40,334 bases of DNA, taken from contig SFAU01000025.1 in assembly GCA_007096045.1 (NCBI GenBank), positions 1-40,334 on the forward strand, written 5' to 3'. This DNA comes from Microcystis novacekii Mn_MB_F_20050700_S1 (lineage in GTDB: Bacteria; Cyanobacteriota; Cyanobacteriia; Cyanobacteriales; Microcystaceae). Under the pieces are notes generated by a model. That model was given only the letters and a program-made list of their open reading frames with translations. It was not told the DNA's origin and ran no database searches. Made by a program: the position numbers and the translations under genes. Positions 14,351 to 22,843 of this stretch are shown here, piece after piece (the first letter of the stretch is position 1; every line of letters begins with the position of its first letter).

Positions 14351-15337
14351 CTACTTGCGCCCCGGAACTGTATATTTAAAATTCATCGGGCCGGTATAAC
14401 CGGAAATCTCCGCTAATTTCTCTAATCTTTGGGTTCCCGAATATTCTTGACCCTTAATAATCCAAGTGGGGAAACCTTTAATTCCGGCATCGCGACAAGC
14501 TTGGGGATTACCATTAACCCCTTGGGGATCGCATTCGATATAAACCCTTTCTTTTTTGAGGATTTCTGCAGCTTCCTTACCAAATAACTGTTTTTGATCG
14601 TAACAGTGGGGACACCAAAAAGCCCCGTATTCCTTCGCACCAATTGCTTTTAAATGTTTAGCCAGGGCGATTTCTGCTTTTCCCGAAACCGTGGTTACTT
14701 CCCAACCGTAGGGAGGTTTAGCCTCTGTCATTGGCCGGGTAATTTCTTCTTTTCCTCCTGTCACCGTCGGGGAATTTACTCCCGCATAAACCGCTAAAGT
14801 TCCCACCAAAGTAACCATGGCCACTACAACCATCGGCAGTATAATTTGTCCTAAACCTTCCCATTCGCGACCGACAATTGTGAGAATTAATAAAGTTAAA
14901 GCGAACAAAGCCGAAGTGATGCAGTAGGGACACAATTCCTTTAATTCCGTGGCTAGAATATACATTAGATAACCACTAAATACCGCCATCGCCGTCGCCC
15001 CCGCTAACAGCAATAACCAAGTATTATTTTCTAAACTTTTGCGGAGATTTTTCTGAATTTCCCCATTAATAAATAGAGGACTGAGAGCAAAAACCGCCAT
15101 GGCAATATAGGCCAAAAAACCGAACAAACTCAAGGGCAGCCCGAAAACCGTAGCGTAGGGACTATTAAGAACACCAGTACAACCAGCCCCATCACTAGCC
15201 CCGGCGGTACAGGCTGCAGTCCCTCCCGTCAGTTTGGTAATGGTTAAATAGCCGGTCAGAATCGCTCCCACGATCGAAACGCCCCCAATTAGGGGCCGGG
15301 AGTAGCGATGAATCCAAGGTACAGAACGACGACGCAT
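14351..15337 (-). CDS. VKOR-thioredoxin fusion, thiol oxidoreductase
   Basis: It drives disulfide bond formation in periplasmic/lumenal proteins by passing electrons from a thioredoxin-like domain to quinone; it is homologous to plant LTO1. The 328 residues hold a VKOR membrane domain (about 12-190, four to five helices) with the quinone-side CPYC pair (Cys136, Cys139) and a loop pair Cys43/Cys53, then a soluble thioredoxin-like domain (about 205-325) with WCPHC (Cys242, Cys245) and further Cys269 and Cys281. The loop cysteines are separated by nine residues (TAGASDGAG), longer than the five in the structurally known Synechococcus enzyme. ATG 15337 begins a basic stretch that orients the first helix. 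It is transcribed alone with its own terminator. Confidence 0.93.
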   Translation of the reverse strand: MRRRSVPWIHRYSRPLIGGVSIVGAILTGYLTITKLTGGTAACTAGASDGAGCTGVLNSPYATVFGLPLSLFGFLAYIAMAVFALSPLFINGEIQKNLRKSLENNTWLLLLAGATAMAVFSGYLMYILATELKELCPYCITSALFALTLLILTIVGREWEGLGQIILPMVVVAMVTLVGTLAVYAGVNSPTVTGGKEEITRPMTEAKPPYGWEVTTVSGKAEIALAKHLKAIGAKEYGAFWCPHCYDQKQLFGKEAAEILKKERVYIECDPQGVNGNPQACRDAGIKGFPTWIIKGQEYSGTQRLEKLAEISGYTGPMNFKYTVPGRK

Positions 15338-15523
15338 AATATTATTTAGATTAAATTACAGCAGAATTCAGGAGTCAGGAGTCAGAAGTCAGGAGGGAAA
15401 TCTAAATGTACTTTGTTGAAGGGAAAAATCCCGTAACGATATTGTGTTAATTAGGACGTTTTCAATTCCTAAAAACTTAGGATCGCACCACGGCCGATAA
15501 CTATCCGCCATTCTAGCAAGGGG
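15338..15523. other. Spacer between VKOR and btpA genes
   Basis: This contains a short GGAGTCA-type repeat block (about 15369-15398) of the same family seen at 28016-28055 and 40074-40088. Nothing else is recognised. It should contain the VKOR gene promoter on the minus strand. Confidence 0.5.
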
Positions 15524-16375
15524 TTATGTGGACAGAGGCAAAGAAGGCAGAGAATTATTAATTTTTGCCTTTTGATCGTTGATCTGCCGGGCCGTTTCCA
15601 CAAATTGCGACACCCGGATCGGATCCACCGGTTCAGTAATTTTGCCATGACGCTTGAGGGAACTAGCCACGATCACCCCATCGGCAGCCGGCAGCAACCG
15701 CCCGATATTGTCCAAATCAGCCCCGCTGCCGATAAAAACCGGTGTTCCCTTGGCCGCCGCCACTGCCAGTTCCAAATCCTCAAAACTGGGGGGGCTACCG
15801 GTGGACCAACCGGAGAGGATCACCCCGTCTGCTAGTCCCCGTTCGATCGTATCTTGCACTGCCGTAGTCAGATTAGGAGTTCCCAAGGGGCGGGCGTGTT
15901 TAACCAAAACATCCGCTAAAATTTTGACCTCAGACCCCAATTCGCGCCGATAACGCAAGAGTTCGTGGGCTTGACCCTCAATAATGCCCTGATCGGTAGC
16001 CATAACCCCCGTTAGCACATTAACCCGAATAAATTGGGCATTGACACAGGTAGCGATCGCTAAGGCACTATGGGCATCATTGCGGAGAACATTAAGACCA
16101 ATCGGTAAGACCACCAGATTTTTAATGCGATCAACAATTAACGTCATGGCACTAACCACGGCGGGATCCACCTGTTGCTTAGTAAAGGGGGCATCAAAAA
16201 AATTCTCGATAATCAAACCATCAACACCACCAGCAGCCAAGGCCGTCGCCTCCTGTTCAGCCCGCTCGATCACCGTCTTGAGACTACCACCCCAACGGGG
16301 GGAAGTGGGCAGGGGGGCGAGATGAACCACGCCAATAATCGGGTTTTTTGTCTTGAAAGTTGCAATTAAATTCAC
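15524..16375 (-). CDS. btpA: Photosystem I biogenesis protein BtpA
   Basis: A thylakoid-associated extrinsic protein needed for stable accumulation of photosystem I reaction-centre proteins in cyanobacteria. The fold is a TIM-barrel-like BtpA family domain over nearly the whole length, with hallmark stretches IGVVHLAPLPTSPRWGG, GGVDGLIIENF, IRVNVLTGVMATDQG, KILADVLVKHA, GVILSGWSTG and FIGSGADLDN. I choose the GTG at 16375 (MNLIATFKTKNP), 283 residues, because homologues start just before the (F)KTxNPxIGVVHL motif. The frame stays open upstream to a TTG at 16435, but those residues are not family-like. It is monocistronic, with no neighbour related to photosystem I. Confidence 0.9.
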   Translation of the reverse strand: MNLIATFKTKNPIIGVVHLAPLPTSPRWGGSLKTVIERAEQEATALAAGGVDGLIIENFFDAPFTKQQVDPAVVSAMTLIVDRIKNLVVLPIGLNVLRNDAHSALAIATCVNAQFIRVNVLTGVMATDQGIIEGQAHELLRYRRELGSEVKILADVLVKHARPLGTPNLTTAVQDTIERGLADGVILSGWSTGSPPSFEDLELAVAAAKGTPVFIGSGADLDNIGRLLPAADGVIVASSLKRHGKITEPVDPIRVSQFVETARQINDQKAKINNSLPSLPLST

Positions 16376-16481
16376 AGCGTCTACTACTCTTAGCGTCCCC
16401 AACCAGGCGCCGCTCACCCATTTTAACAGGGTCAAGGCCTAGCCACGGGGCCACAGGGGGGGGAAATTATTTTAACTTACT

Positions 16482-16574
16482 GTCAGCATTCGTCCCGAAG
16501 CGCTTAGTGCGATAGGACAGGGCTTTTAAAGGGGCGAATTACTTCGCCCCACAGTTCCCCTCATGAATGCTGAC
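16482..16574. repeat. 93-bp inverted-repeat element upstream of rimO
   Basis: The ends GTCAGCATTC (16482-16491) and GAATGCTGAC (16565-16574) are perfect 10-bp inverted repeats. Inside is a second hairpin, GGGGCGAA/TTCGCCCC (16531-16550). It is non-coding and MITE-like. Confidence 0.65.
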
Positions 16575-16619
16575 TTTGTATATAGACAATTCCAAAAAAC
16601 TATGTTATCATAAACAGGT

Positions 16620-16826
16620 CTTGACCACTATTCCTTAAGCGATAACCAAGCTCAACGGGTCGTGTTGCAAGAAAAAGTCTGGGTCTTAGGAACTAGGACT
16701 GCTGCCTGTAGAGGGAAGGTAAGACTTGCTATCTTTCGAGGTAAAAAGCGCATCCCATTGAAGCAGGAAGCTCTCAAATCCGTTGAGAGTAGTTCACAAT
16801 GTCTTAACATTAAAAGAGAAGTTTAA
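16620..16826 (+). pseudogene. TnpB C-terminal fossil and IS200/IS605-type right end
   Basis: A frame open for 68 codons without a start reads ...VVLQEKVWVLGTRTAACRG... then [18 protein letters not shown]. This matches the tail typical of cyanobacterial TnpB proteins, whose end overlaps the element's right terminus. The DNA holds a hairpin (CTCTCAA / TTGAGAG, about 16772-16790) followed by AGTTCAC. In this class the tnpB 3' end also encodes the guide-like RNA, so a transcript here is possible but untested. It lies directly upstream of rimO. Confidence 0.5.
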
Positions 16827-16848
16827 GATTTGGTTGATACTCGATCGC

Positions 16849-18162
16849 ATGGGCAATAAGCCAACCATCGCCATCTCACACCTAGGCTGTGAGAAAAACC
16901 GGATCGACTCCGAGCATATGTTAGGACTGCTGGCCAAGGCTGGCTATCCCGTAGATAATGACGAGGAGTTGGCCGATTACGTTATCGTTAATACCTGTAG
17001 TTTCATTCAAGCAGCTAGAGAAGAATCCGTTCGCACCCTCGTGGAACTGGCGGAAGCTAATAAAAAAATTATTATCTCCGGCTGTATGGCCCAACATTTC
17101 CAAGATGAACTCCTGACGGAATTGCCGGAAGCCGTGGCCATTGTTGGCACGGGGGATTATCAGAAAATTGTCGAGATTGTCGAACGGGTAGAGACGGGAG
17201 AACGAGTCAAAGAAGTCAGTGCCGATCCCACTTTTATCGCCGATGAAAATCTGCCCCGTTATCGCACCACTACCGAGGGAGTCGCCTATCTGCGGGTGGC
17301 CGAAGGCTGCGACTATCGCTGTGCCTTCTGTATTATTCCCCAGCTGCGCGGTGATCAGCGATCAAGATCGATCGAGTCGATTGTGGCCGAAGCGCGACAA
17401 TTAGCCAGCCAAGGGGTCAAAGAATTAATTCTCATTTCGCAAATAACCACCAATTATGGGTTAGACTTATATGGCGAACCCAAATTAGCGGAACTCTTGC
17501 GAGCGCTGGCAGAAGTCGATATACCTTGGATTCGCGTTCACTACGCTTACCCGACCGGGTTAACGCCAAAGGTTATCGAAGCGATCCGAGAGACCCCGAA
17601 TGTTTTACCCTATCTAGACTTGCCGCTACAGCATTCCCATCCCGACATCCTGCGGGCGATGAACCGTCCCTGGCAAGGACGAGTCAACGATGGCATTATC
17701 GAGCGGATCAAGCAAGCTATCCCGAACGCGGTTTTACGAACGACTTTTATCGTCGGTTTCCCCGGAGAAACCGAGGAACATTTCAGCCAGCTGCTGGAAT
17801 TTGTCAAGCGTCATGAGTTCGATCACGTCGGGGTGTTTACCTTCTCCGCCGAAGAAGGTACAGCCGCTTTTGACCTACCCAATCCAGTGCCACAGGCAAT
17901 TATGGACGAACGCCGCGAAAGGTTGATGTTAACTCAGCAACCAATCTCGGAGCGCAAAAATCAAGCTTATATCGGTCAAACTGTCGATGTTCTCATCGAA
18001 CAGGAAAACCCGGAAACAGGAGAATTAATCGGGCGTTCCGCTCGTTTTTCCCCGGAAGTGGATGGCTTGGTTTATGTGACAGGGGAGGCGATTCTAGGTG
18101 CGATCGTACAGGTCCGAATCACTGCGGCCGATACCTACGATCTCTACGGCGAAATAGTCTAA
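16849..18162 (+). CDS. rimO: Ribosomal protein uS12 methylthiotransferase RimO
   Basis: A radical-SAM enzyme that adds a methylthio group to a conserved Asp of ribosomal protein S12. The 437 residues comprise an N-terminal UPF0004 domain with Cys14 (LGCEKN), Cys50 (NTCSF) and Cys79 (SGCMAQ) for one [4Fe-4S] cluster, the radical-SAM core with Cys154-x3-Cys158-x2-Cys161 ([17 protein letters not shown]), and a C-terminal TRAM domain (about 370-437). ATG 16849 ([17 protein letters not shown]) matches the family start; the frame extends upstream to a GTG at 16783, but that segment is IS-derived. The crhR gene follows 41 bp later. In Synechocystis rimO and crhR also form an operon (established knowledge). 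Confidence 0.95.
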   Translation: MGNKPTIAISHLGCEKNRIDSEHMLGLLAKAGYPVDNDEELADYVIVNTCSFIQAAREESVRTLVELAEANKKIIISGCMAQHFQDELLTELPEAVAIVGTGDYQKIVEIVERVETGERVKEVSADPTFIADENLPRYRTTTEGVAYLRVAEGCDYRCAFCIIPQLRGDQRSRSIESIVAEARQLASQGVKELILISQITTNYGLDLYGEPKLAELLRALAEVDIPWIRVHYAYPTGLTPKVIEAIRETPNVLPYLDLPLQHSHPDILRAMNRPWQGRVNDGIIERIKQAIPNAVLRTTFIVGFPGETEEHFSQLLEFVKRHEFDHVGVFTFSAEEGTAAFDLPNPVPQAIMDERRERLMLTQQPISERKNQAYIGQTVDVLIEQENPETGELIGRSARFSPEVDGLVYVTGEAILGAIVQVRITAADTYDLYGEIV

Positions 18163-18203
18163 TTTTTCGATTTTTCTAATTTAATTCCCACAAAACAACC
18201 CTT

Positions 18204-19643
18204 ATGACCACTGGTTTCAACAATTTAGGTTTATCCGATAGCCGTCTTCAACACCTAGAAACGCTTGGATTCACCACCCCCACGGAAATTCAAACCAAAG
18301 CCATCCCTCTCCTTCTAGAAGGGCATGACATGGTAGGAATGTCCCAAACGGGAACCGGCAAAACCGCCGCCTATTCCCTGCCTTTACTGGAACGCATGGA
18401 CACCAAAAATCCTAACGTTCAAGCTTTAATCCTCACCCCCACCCGGGAATTAGCCCAACAGGTGGCCAGCGCCATCAAAGATTTCTCTGATGATCGTCGT
18501 CTCTTTATCCTGACAGTCTGTGGTGGTCAATCCATGGAACGTCAGATCCGCAGTCTGGAAAAAGGTGTCCAGATTGTGGTCGGGACTCCCGGCCGGGTAA
18601 TTGATCTGCTCGATCGCAAAAAACTCCATCTCGAATCCCTAAACTGGGTAGTCCTCGATGAAGCGGACGAAATGCTCAGTATGGGTTTTATCGATGATGT
18701 TAAGAAAATTCTGCAAGCATCCCCCTCCACCCGTCAAACCGCCTGTTTCTCGGCCACTATGCCCCGGGAAATCCGCGATTTAATCGCTAATTTCTTGAAA
18801 TCTCCCATTTCTGTGACGGTTTCTCAACCCCAGGCCGCTCCTGCTAAAATCGAACAGAAAATTTATATGATCCCTCGCGGTTGGACGAAATTAAAAGTCC
18901 TGCAACCCCTGTTAGAGATCGAACCCCTAGAATCGGCGATTATTTTCGTCCGCACCAAGCAAACCGCGGCCGAATTAACCAGCAAACTGCAAGAAGCAGG
19001 GCAAACGGTGGATGAATACCACGGTAACTTAAGCCAAGTGCAACGGGAACGACTGGTGCAACGTTTCCGCGAGGGCAAAATTAAATTAGTGGTAGCCACG
19101 GATATCGCGGCCCGCGGTCTAGATGTGGAAAATCTCAGCCACGTTATTAACTATGATCTGCCGGATAACGCCGAAACCTATATTCACCGCATTGGCCGCA
19201 CGGGCCGCGCCGGTAAAACGGGAACTGCTATATCTTTAGTAGAACCGATCGATCGGCGTTTATTACGTCAGATTGAACAGCGTCTGCGTCAACGTCTGGA
19301 ATCTAGTCCCATTCCTAGTCGCACCGAAGTAGAAGCAAAACGCCTGGCCAAGCTGCAAAATCAGCTAAAAGAGGCTTTATCGGGGGAACGGATGGCTTCT
19401 TTCTTGCCTTTAGTGCGGGATTTAAGTGCAGAATACGATCCCCAAGCGATCGCAGCGGCTGCCCTACAAATGATCTACGATCAAAATTGTCCCCAGTGGA
19501 TGAAAACCGATTGGGAAGTTCCCGCACCGACGAGCAGTAAACCGGTGATTAATAAAACTCCCCGCAGTAGTGGTAGTAAGTATCCCTCTAAGTCGAATAA
19601 CCGTCCTTCCCTGGACAAAAAAATCGTCTTTCAAGAACGTTAA
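18204..19643 (+). CDS. crhR: DEAD-box RNA helicase, CrhR type
   Basis: An ATP-dependent RNA helicase that remodels RNA secondary structure; in Synechocystis CrhR is induced by cold and redox change. The 479 residues show all helicase motifs: Q motif (PTEIQTKAIP), I (SQTGTGKT, 47-54), Ia (PTRELAQQ), GG, Ib (TPGR), II (LDEADEM, DEAD at 152-155), III (SAT, 183-185), IV (IIFVRTK), V (ATDIAARGLDV) and VI (HRIGRTGRAG). A conserved C-terminal region follows and the tail is basic and Ser-rich. It lies 41 bp after rimO in the same direction, the arrangement conserved with Synechocystis, and ends at a strong hairpin. Confidence 0.93.
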   Translation: MTTGFNNLGLSDSRLQHLETLGFTTPTEIQTKAIPLLLEGHDMVGMSQTGTGKTAAYSLPLLERMDTKNPNVQALILTPTRELAQQVASAIKDFSDDRRLFILTVCGGQSMERQIRSLEKGVQIVVGTPGRVIDLLDRKKLHLESLNWVVLDEADEMLSMGFIDDVKKILQASPSTRQTACFSATMPREIRDLIANFLKSPISVTVSQPQAAPAKIEQKIYMIPRGWTKLKVLQPLLEIEPLESAIIFVRTKQTAAELTSKLQEAGQTVDEYHGNLSQVQRERLVQRFREGKIKLVVATDIAARGLDVENLSHVINYDLPDNAETYIHRIGRTGRAGKTGTAISLVEPIDRRLLRQIEQRLRQRLESSPIPSRTEVEAKRLAKLQNQLKEALSGERMASFLPLVRDLSAEYDPQAIAAAALQMIYDQNCPQWMKTDWEVPAPTSSKPVINKTPRSSGSKYPSKSNNRPSLDKKIVFQER

Positions 19644-19669
19644 TTTTTAGTTCTTGAATAGATAATTTT

Positions 19670-19705
19670 AAGAGTTGATAGACCGTTTTGGTTCTATCAA
19701 CTCTT
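19670..19705 (+). terminator. Terminator hairpin of the rimO-crhR operon
   Basis: A 13-bp perfect stem (AAGAGTTGATAGA / TCTATCAACTCTT) encloses a 10-base loop with TTTT, 26 bp after the crhR stop. No clear U tract follows, so it may act in RNA stabilisation as well as termination. Confidence 0.6.
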
Positions 19706-19912
19706 ATTGGACAGCATCGATCAATCCTAGAGATAATTGGCACGGTCAAGTAATTGCTATTACTCGCACATTAGAACAATTTTGTCTCGTGACAACTTAC
19801 TATAGTGCGATCGCCCTCGATCCCTAAGGTATTTAATCAAGTTAATAAAGGGAAAAAATAAACCCACTCAAGATGACATAAAGGGGCAAGTTATCCTGTT
19901 TTTAGAAGCAAT
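19706..19912. other. Spacer between convergent crhR and PEP-CTERM genes
   Basis: About 200 bp with one GCGATCGC-type site and no credible ORF or RNA. I see nothing recognisable in it. Confidence 0.4.
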
Positions 19913-20722
19913 TTAGCCTGCTTTTGTGGTTTCTTTTTCTGAGGATTGGGAAGATTTTAGTTTGCCCTTGAGGGTTGAAGCTGCGCCGAGTGTACCGAGG
20001 GCAAAAAGGCTGATAATAGAAGTGGGTTCGGGAGTCCCCTTAATTTCCATTTCCCTTGTGATTTTAGTTGTAATAGTATCGGAGAAATTAGCAAAACCGT
20101 TTGCGGCTATTGTAAAAGAACCTGCACCGCCTTGAATATTGTTTTGATACCATTGCGCTAAGTTAGCTTCACTGCCTAAGATGGGTAGTCCGTTAATCTG
20201 ATCGACGCCAGCCAACAAAGCATTATCGCGGGCTGTAGCTGTACTGGCACCATTATTTTGAGAGCCATCACCAGACACATCAATAATTTGCTTTTGAGAA
20301 TCAAAACCATTGTTCTGGAACAGTGGGACTGCAAAATTAATTGCGGAACCTGGGGCGGTCAAACCACCACCAATAGGACGTGTGGTTGCAGCAATTAAGG
20401 AAGCGAAAGCTTGTGCCGATGCGTTATCTGTAATATGAGTCCAGCCTACAGCCTGTTGTTGCTGGCTTGCACCGGACCAATAGATAAAATTGGCGGCAAA
20501 GTTAGCTCCAGTAAAATCGATGTTATTAAAAGCGTTGACATAGCCAGTTTTTTGCCAATTAAACTCGGTGGAATCAACACTTCCAGAAACGTCTACTAAC
20601 AAGGAAAGCTCTTGATTAACAGAAATTTGCGCCCGAGCTGGAGAGCCTAAAGATGCCACCAGGGTGGAGGCTGCGATCATGCCCACGGCGAGAGATTTGA
20701 TTGAAGTTGGTGCTAATTTCAT
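19913..20722 (-). CDS. DUF1194 (VWA-like) PEP-CTERM surface protein
   Basis: A 269-residue secreted protein. The signal peptide covers about residues 1-32 (SLAVGMIAASTLVASLGSPARA). It is followed by a DUF1194 domain, a von Willebrand A-like fold whose metal-site motif is visible as LLVDVSGSVDSTEF; a second part is IDVSGDGSQNNG. The C-terminus has PEP-CTERM features (GTPEPTS, hydrophobic IISLFALGTLGAAS, basic residues), followed by an extra 14-residue polar tail (SSQSSEKETTKAG), unusual for this sorting signal. ATG 20722 gives a standard signal peptide; the frame is open upstream into a G tract. Its leader is shared with the other PEP-CTERM gene, suggesting common control. Confidence 0.87.
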   Translation of the reverse strand: MKLAPTSIKSLAVGMIAASTLVASLGSPARAQISVNQELSLLVDVSGSVDSTEFNWQKTGYVNAFNNIDFTGANFAANFIYWSGASQQQQAVGWTHITDNASAQAFASLIAATTRPIGGGLTAPGSAINFAVPLFQNNGFDSQKQIIDVSGDGSQNNGASTATARDNALLAGVDQINGLPILGSEANLAQWYQNNIQGGAGSFTIAANGFANFSDTITTKITREMEIKGTPEPTSIISLFALGTLGAASTLKGKLKSSQSSEKETTKAG

Positions 20723-20815
20723 AACTGTAATGGTTTTTTTAGTGTGAGGATGGACTCCTTCAGCAGCCAGATCAAGCAACAGCCCAACCCAACACCAAAA
20801 GGAGACAACGAGATT

Positions 20816-20883
20816 ATACACATTCCCCCCCCCCACAACTGTATTAAAAGCTACAATTTAATAAATCTTTATATTCCTTTCCC
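20816..20883 (-). promoter_or_regulatory. Conserved leader with 10-G tract upstream of the DUF1194 gene
   Basis: Ten C on the plus strand (20825-20834) form a G10 tract on the coding strand. The flanks match 11657-11725 (ATACACATT, ACAACTGTAT, AGCTACA, ATAAAT, TCCTTTCC). The tract lies about 100 bases before the start codon. Confidence 0.6.
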
Positions 20884-20961
20884 TAGTCCGTCGCTTTCGG
20901 GAGCGATAGGTTAGTATAGACTGGGTGAAAACAATTTTTCTCCATTGATTTCGGGTATCTC

Positions 20962-21048
20962 ATGGGTATTCAATGGCATGAAGCCAAACGACAGCGAGTT
21001 TTAACAGAACGTGACATTGACTTCACTCAGTTAGTAAACTCCAGATAA
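20962..21048 (+). pseudogene. BrnT-like toxin N-terminal remnant
   Basis: A 28-codon frame, MGIQWHEAKRQRVLTERDID..., resembles the start of BrnT-family toxins (W/F-x-E/D-x-K-R ... ERGIDF). It ends where the inverted repeat of the neighbouring insertion element begins (21041), so it was probably cut by that insertion. BrnT proteins are about 90 residues. Too short for certainty. Confidence 0.4.
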
Positions 21049-21060
21049 ATAATGATCCGA

Positions 21061-22462
21061 TTATTCCGTAGAAGTACCTATTATTTCCACAAACCATTTT
21101 GGCAACTCAGGTAATCTATTTATCTGTTTTTCAATCTCTTCCATTGCTTTTGAACTTAATTTTAACCCTGTTTCATACACTTTTTCTACTAATGTTACTA
21201 CTGGTTTGTTTCCTTTAAATGTTAAACTTTGTGCAAATTTCAGCCCTGTTTCTACCCTATCTAATAAACTTCCACTCCATTGTTGCTCTAACCAACGAAA
21301 AGTTCTTTCCGCTGAATTATATTTACTGTGATATGGTGGATAATATGCTAATTGTATCTTTAACCCACTTTGATGTGCAAAATCCACGATTCTTTTCATA
21401 AATTAAGTCCGACGTGAATGATTTTCTGGTCTATTGTCTTGATTGATCACTAACTTTTTGATGTGGGTCAAACCCCCTTTTACTTTTGACCACCACATTT
21501 CCAACAAATCGACAATACAGTCCGCCGTTAATTTACTAGAGACAAAAAATAAGTTTAATTCATTTAACTGAGGCACAAATATACCATAAGGGGTAATTTT
21601 ACCCTCTGGATTAAAGTCATGATCTTCTGCTATGGTGGTGAGTCGGGTTTTTCCACCACGGTCGAATTCTCCTACACTGATTGCTACCTTGGCATCCATT
21701 AGACCTCTTGCAAAAATCAAAAATCTTCCGTTAGGTGAGGAGTCTCCGAGCCAGTAGTCAGTAGTCAGGAGAATTAAGAATGATCATTAATCAATTAAAT
21801 GCTCTATTTAGGTATTTTATGCAATTTTATGCCTTTTTTTCTCATTTTTGAATTCTCAAAAATTAATTATGCAAGAACTCTATTGATATTCTCAGTGTAT
21901 TTGGCTCGTCATCGGCGGTCTGATTGACTTTTTTATTTGTTCAAAGATGGCTGAGGTTTCAGGAATTTTTTTTCGGTTTTTTCTTCTGTACTCGTTTGAG
22001 CCTAGAACCCATTTCATTTAAACGAATACGAAGAGTCTCCTTGCTTGATAATTCTTCTGAATTGTACCCTTTTTCTTCGATCAGTAGAGAGCGTATTTTT
22101 GTGACACTGATTCTGCTGTATAGCTTTGTACTCTGAAAATCAGGAGCTGTTTGACAATAAGGCTCAAGGAGAGAATGTATATCTGAGAGTAAATTTGGTA
22201 ACTTCTTTTCTCTGGGTACACGACCTCTAAGTTAAAAACCATCGGCAATAGATAAACCATGAGTTAATCCCATCATCCCTTTGCGAATAGTTCGACGATT
22301 CCATCCCAACTCTTTTTCGGCAAAAGTATAACCACCTCGCCCCCACTGTTGAACTAATTGTGCCATAAATTGTCTTTGATCGCACCCTCTTAATTTTTCG
22401 GACGTCTGACGGTAAAGCAACTTTAAGTCGGCATTAACTTCAATGGGAACTTTTTTTGCCAT
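21061..22462 (-). pseudogene. ISAzo13-family transposase, multiply disrupted
   Basis: Reading from 22462 down, the pieces are in the canonical order: N-terminal part (CDQRQFMAQLV..., ELGWNRRTIRKG); an in-frame TAA (22232-22234) followed directly by LRGRVPREKKLPNLLSDIH; a one-base frameshift, then QSTKLYSRISVTKIRSLLIE; a further shift in an A run, then KKIPETSAIFEQI; another shift, then NQTADDEPNTLRIS. A MITE (21701-21881) follows, and then DAKVAISVGEFDRGGKTRL, HDFNPEGKITPYGIF, LVINQDNRPENHSRRT. A TAA (21403-21405) stands where homologues have Gln, then FMKRIVDFAHQSGLK, YYPPYHSKYNSAERTFRWLEQ and a C-terminus at 21061. Two nonsense changes, at least three frameshifts and one insertion make it certainly inactive. 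Confidence 0.85.
21701..21881. repeat. 181-bp MITE nested in the ISAzo13 transposase
   Basis: The ends AGACCTCTTGCA (21701-21712) and TGCAAGAACTCT (21870-21881) are imperfect inverted repeats. The element is flanked by ATT on both sides (21698-21700 and 21882-21884), consistent with a 3-bp target duplication. Removing it together with one ATT rejoins the transposase frame as RISM-DAKV. Confidence 0.75.
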
Positions 22463-22489
22463 TTAATTTTTGTTTTCCTGATTAGATTT

Positions 22490-22843
22490 CTATCTGATTA
22501 TCTTAGATTTTGGATCATTTTTTCTGGGGAGTACTCTTAGCCAAACGAAATGCTCTTCCCACTTTTGTTGGCGAGGATTGAAAATAGGAACAATCTCCTG
22601 AGTATCTGGATCAATGCCAGCTACAAAGTTGTATCGCCTCTCATTGCAACGACGACAGGCAAGTGGGAGATTATTAAGTTCATCAGAACCACCCAAAGAT
22701 TTTGGAATGACATGATCAACGGTAAATCGATTAGCACTCAGTCGCTCCGGTGAATGACAATACTCACAGATGTATTTAGCCCGTTCTCGAATTGCTTGCT
22801 TAAGTTCATCACTGATTGACATTTTGAGCAGCAAGCATCGCAT
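22490..22843 (-). pseudogene. HNH endonuclease gene truncated by the insertion sequence
   Basis: About 100 residues of an HNH nuclease remain: CEYC (zinc pair), FTVDHVIPKSLGG (catalytic His), LPLACRRCNERRYN and the conserved GIDPDTQEIVPIFNPRQQKWEEHFVW tail. After VWLRV the frame runs into the IS inverted repeat, which supplies about ten foreign residues and the stop at 22490. The usual C-terminal 30-40 residues are missing, but the active-site region is intact, so a shortened enzyme might still be made. Start is ATG 22843 or, more typically, ATG 22822, which overlaps the end of the upstream broken gene. Confidence 0.75.

Larger units (their letters stand above)
21041..22527 (-). mobile_element. 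Decayed ISAzo13-type insertion sequence
   Basis: Imperfect terminal inverted repeats are visible: CCAGATAAATAATGATCC (21041-21058) and, inverted, CCAGAAAAAATGATCC (22512-22527). Between them lies a single broken transposase on the minus strand plus a nested 181-bp MITE. Without the MITE the element would be about 1.3 kb, normal for ISAzo13. No clear target duplication is seen, suggesting rearrangement after insertion. Confidence 0.7.

Noticed and set aside
16783-16848. rimO start at GTG 16783
   Set aside because: The extra 22 residues are encoded by IS-end sequence and are absent from the family; ATG 16849 gives the standard N-terminus.
19706-19912. Possible small gene between crhR and the DUF1194 gene
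   Set aside because: All frames are broken by stops and no ribosome binding site or conserved peptide is visible.
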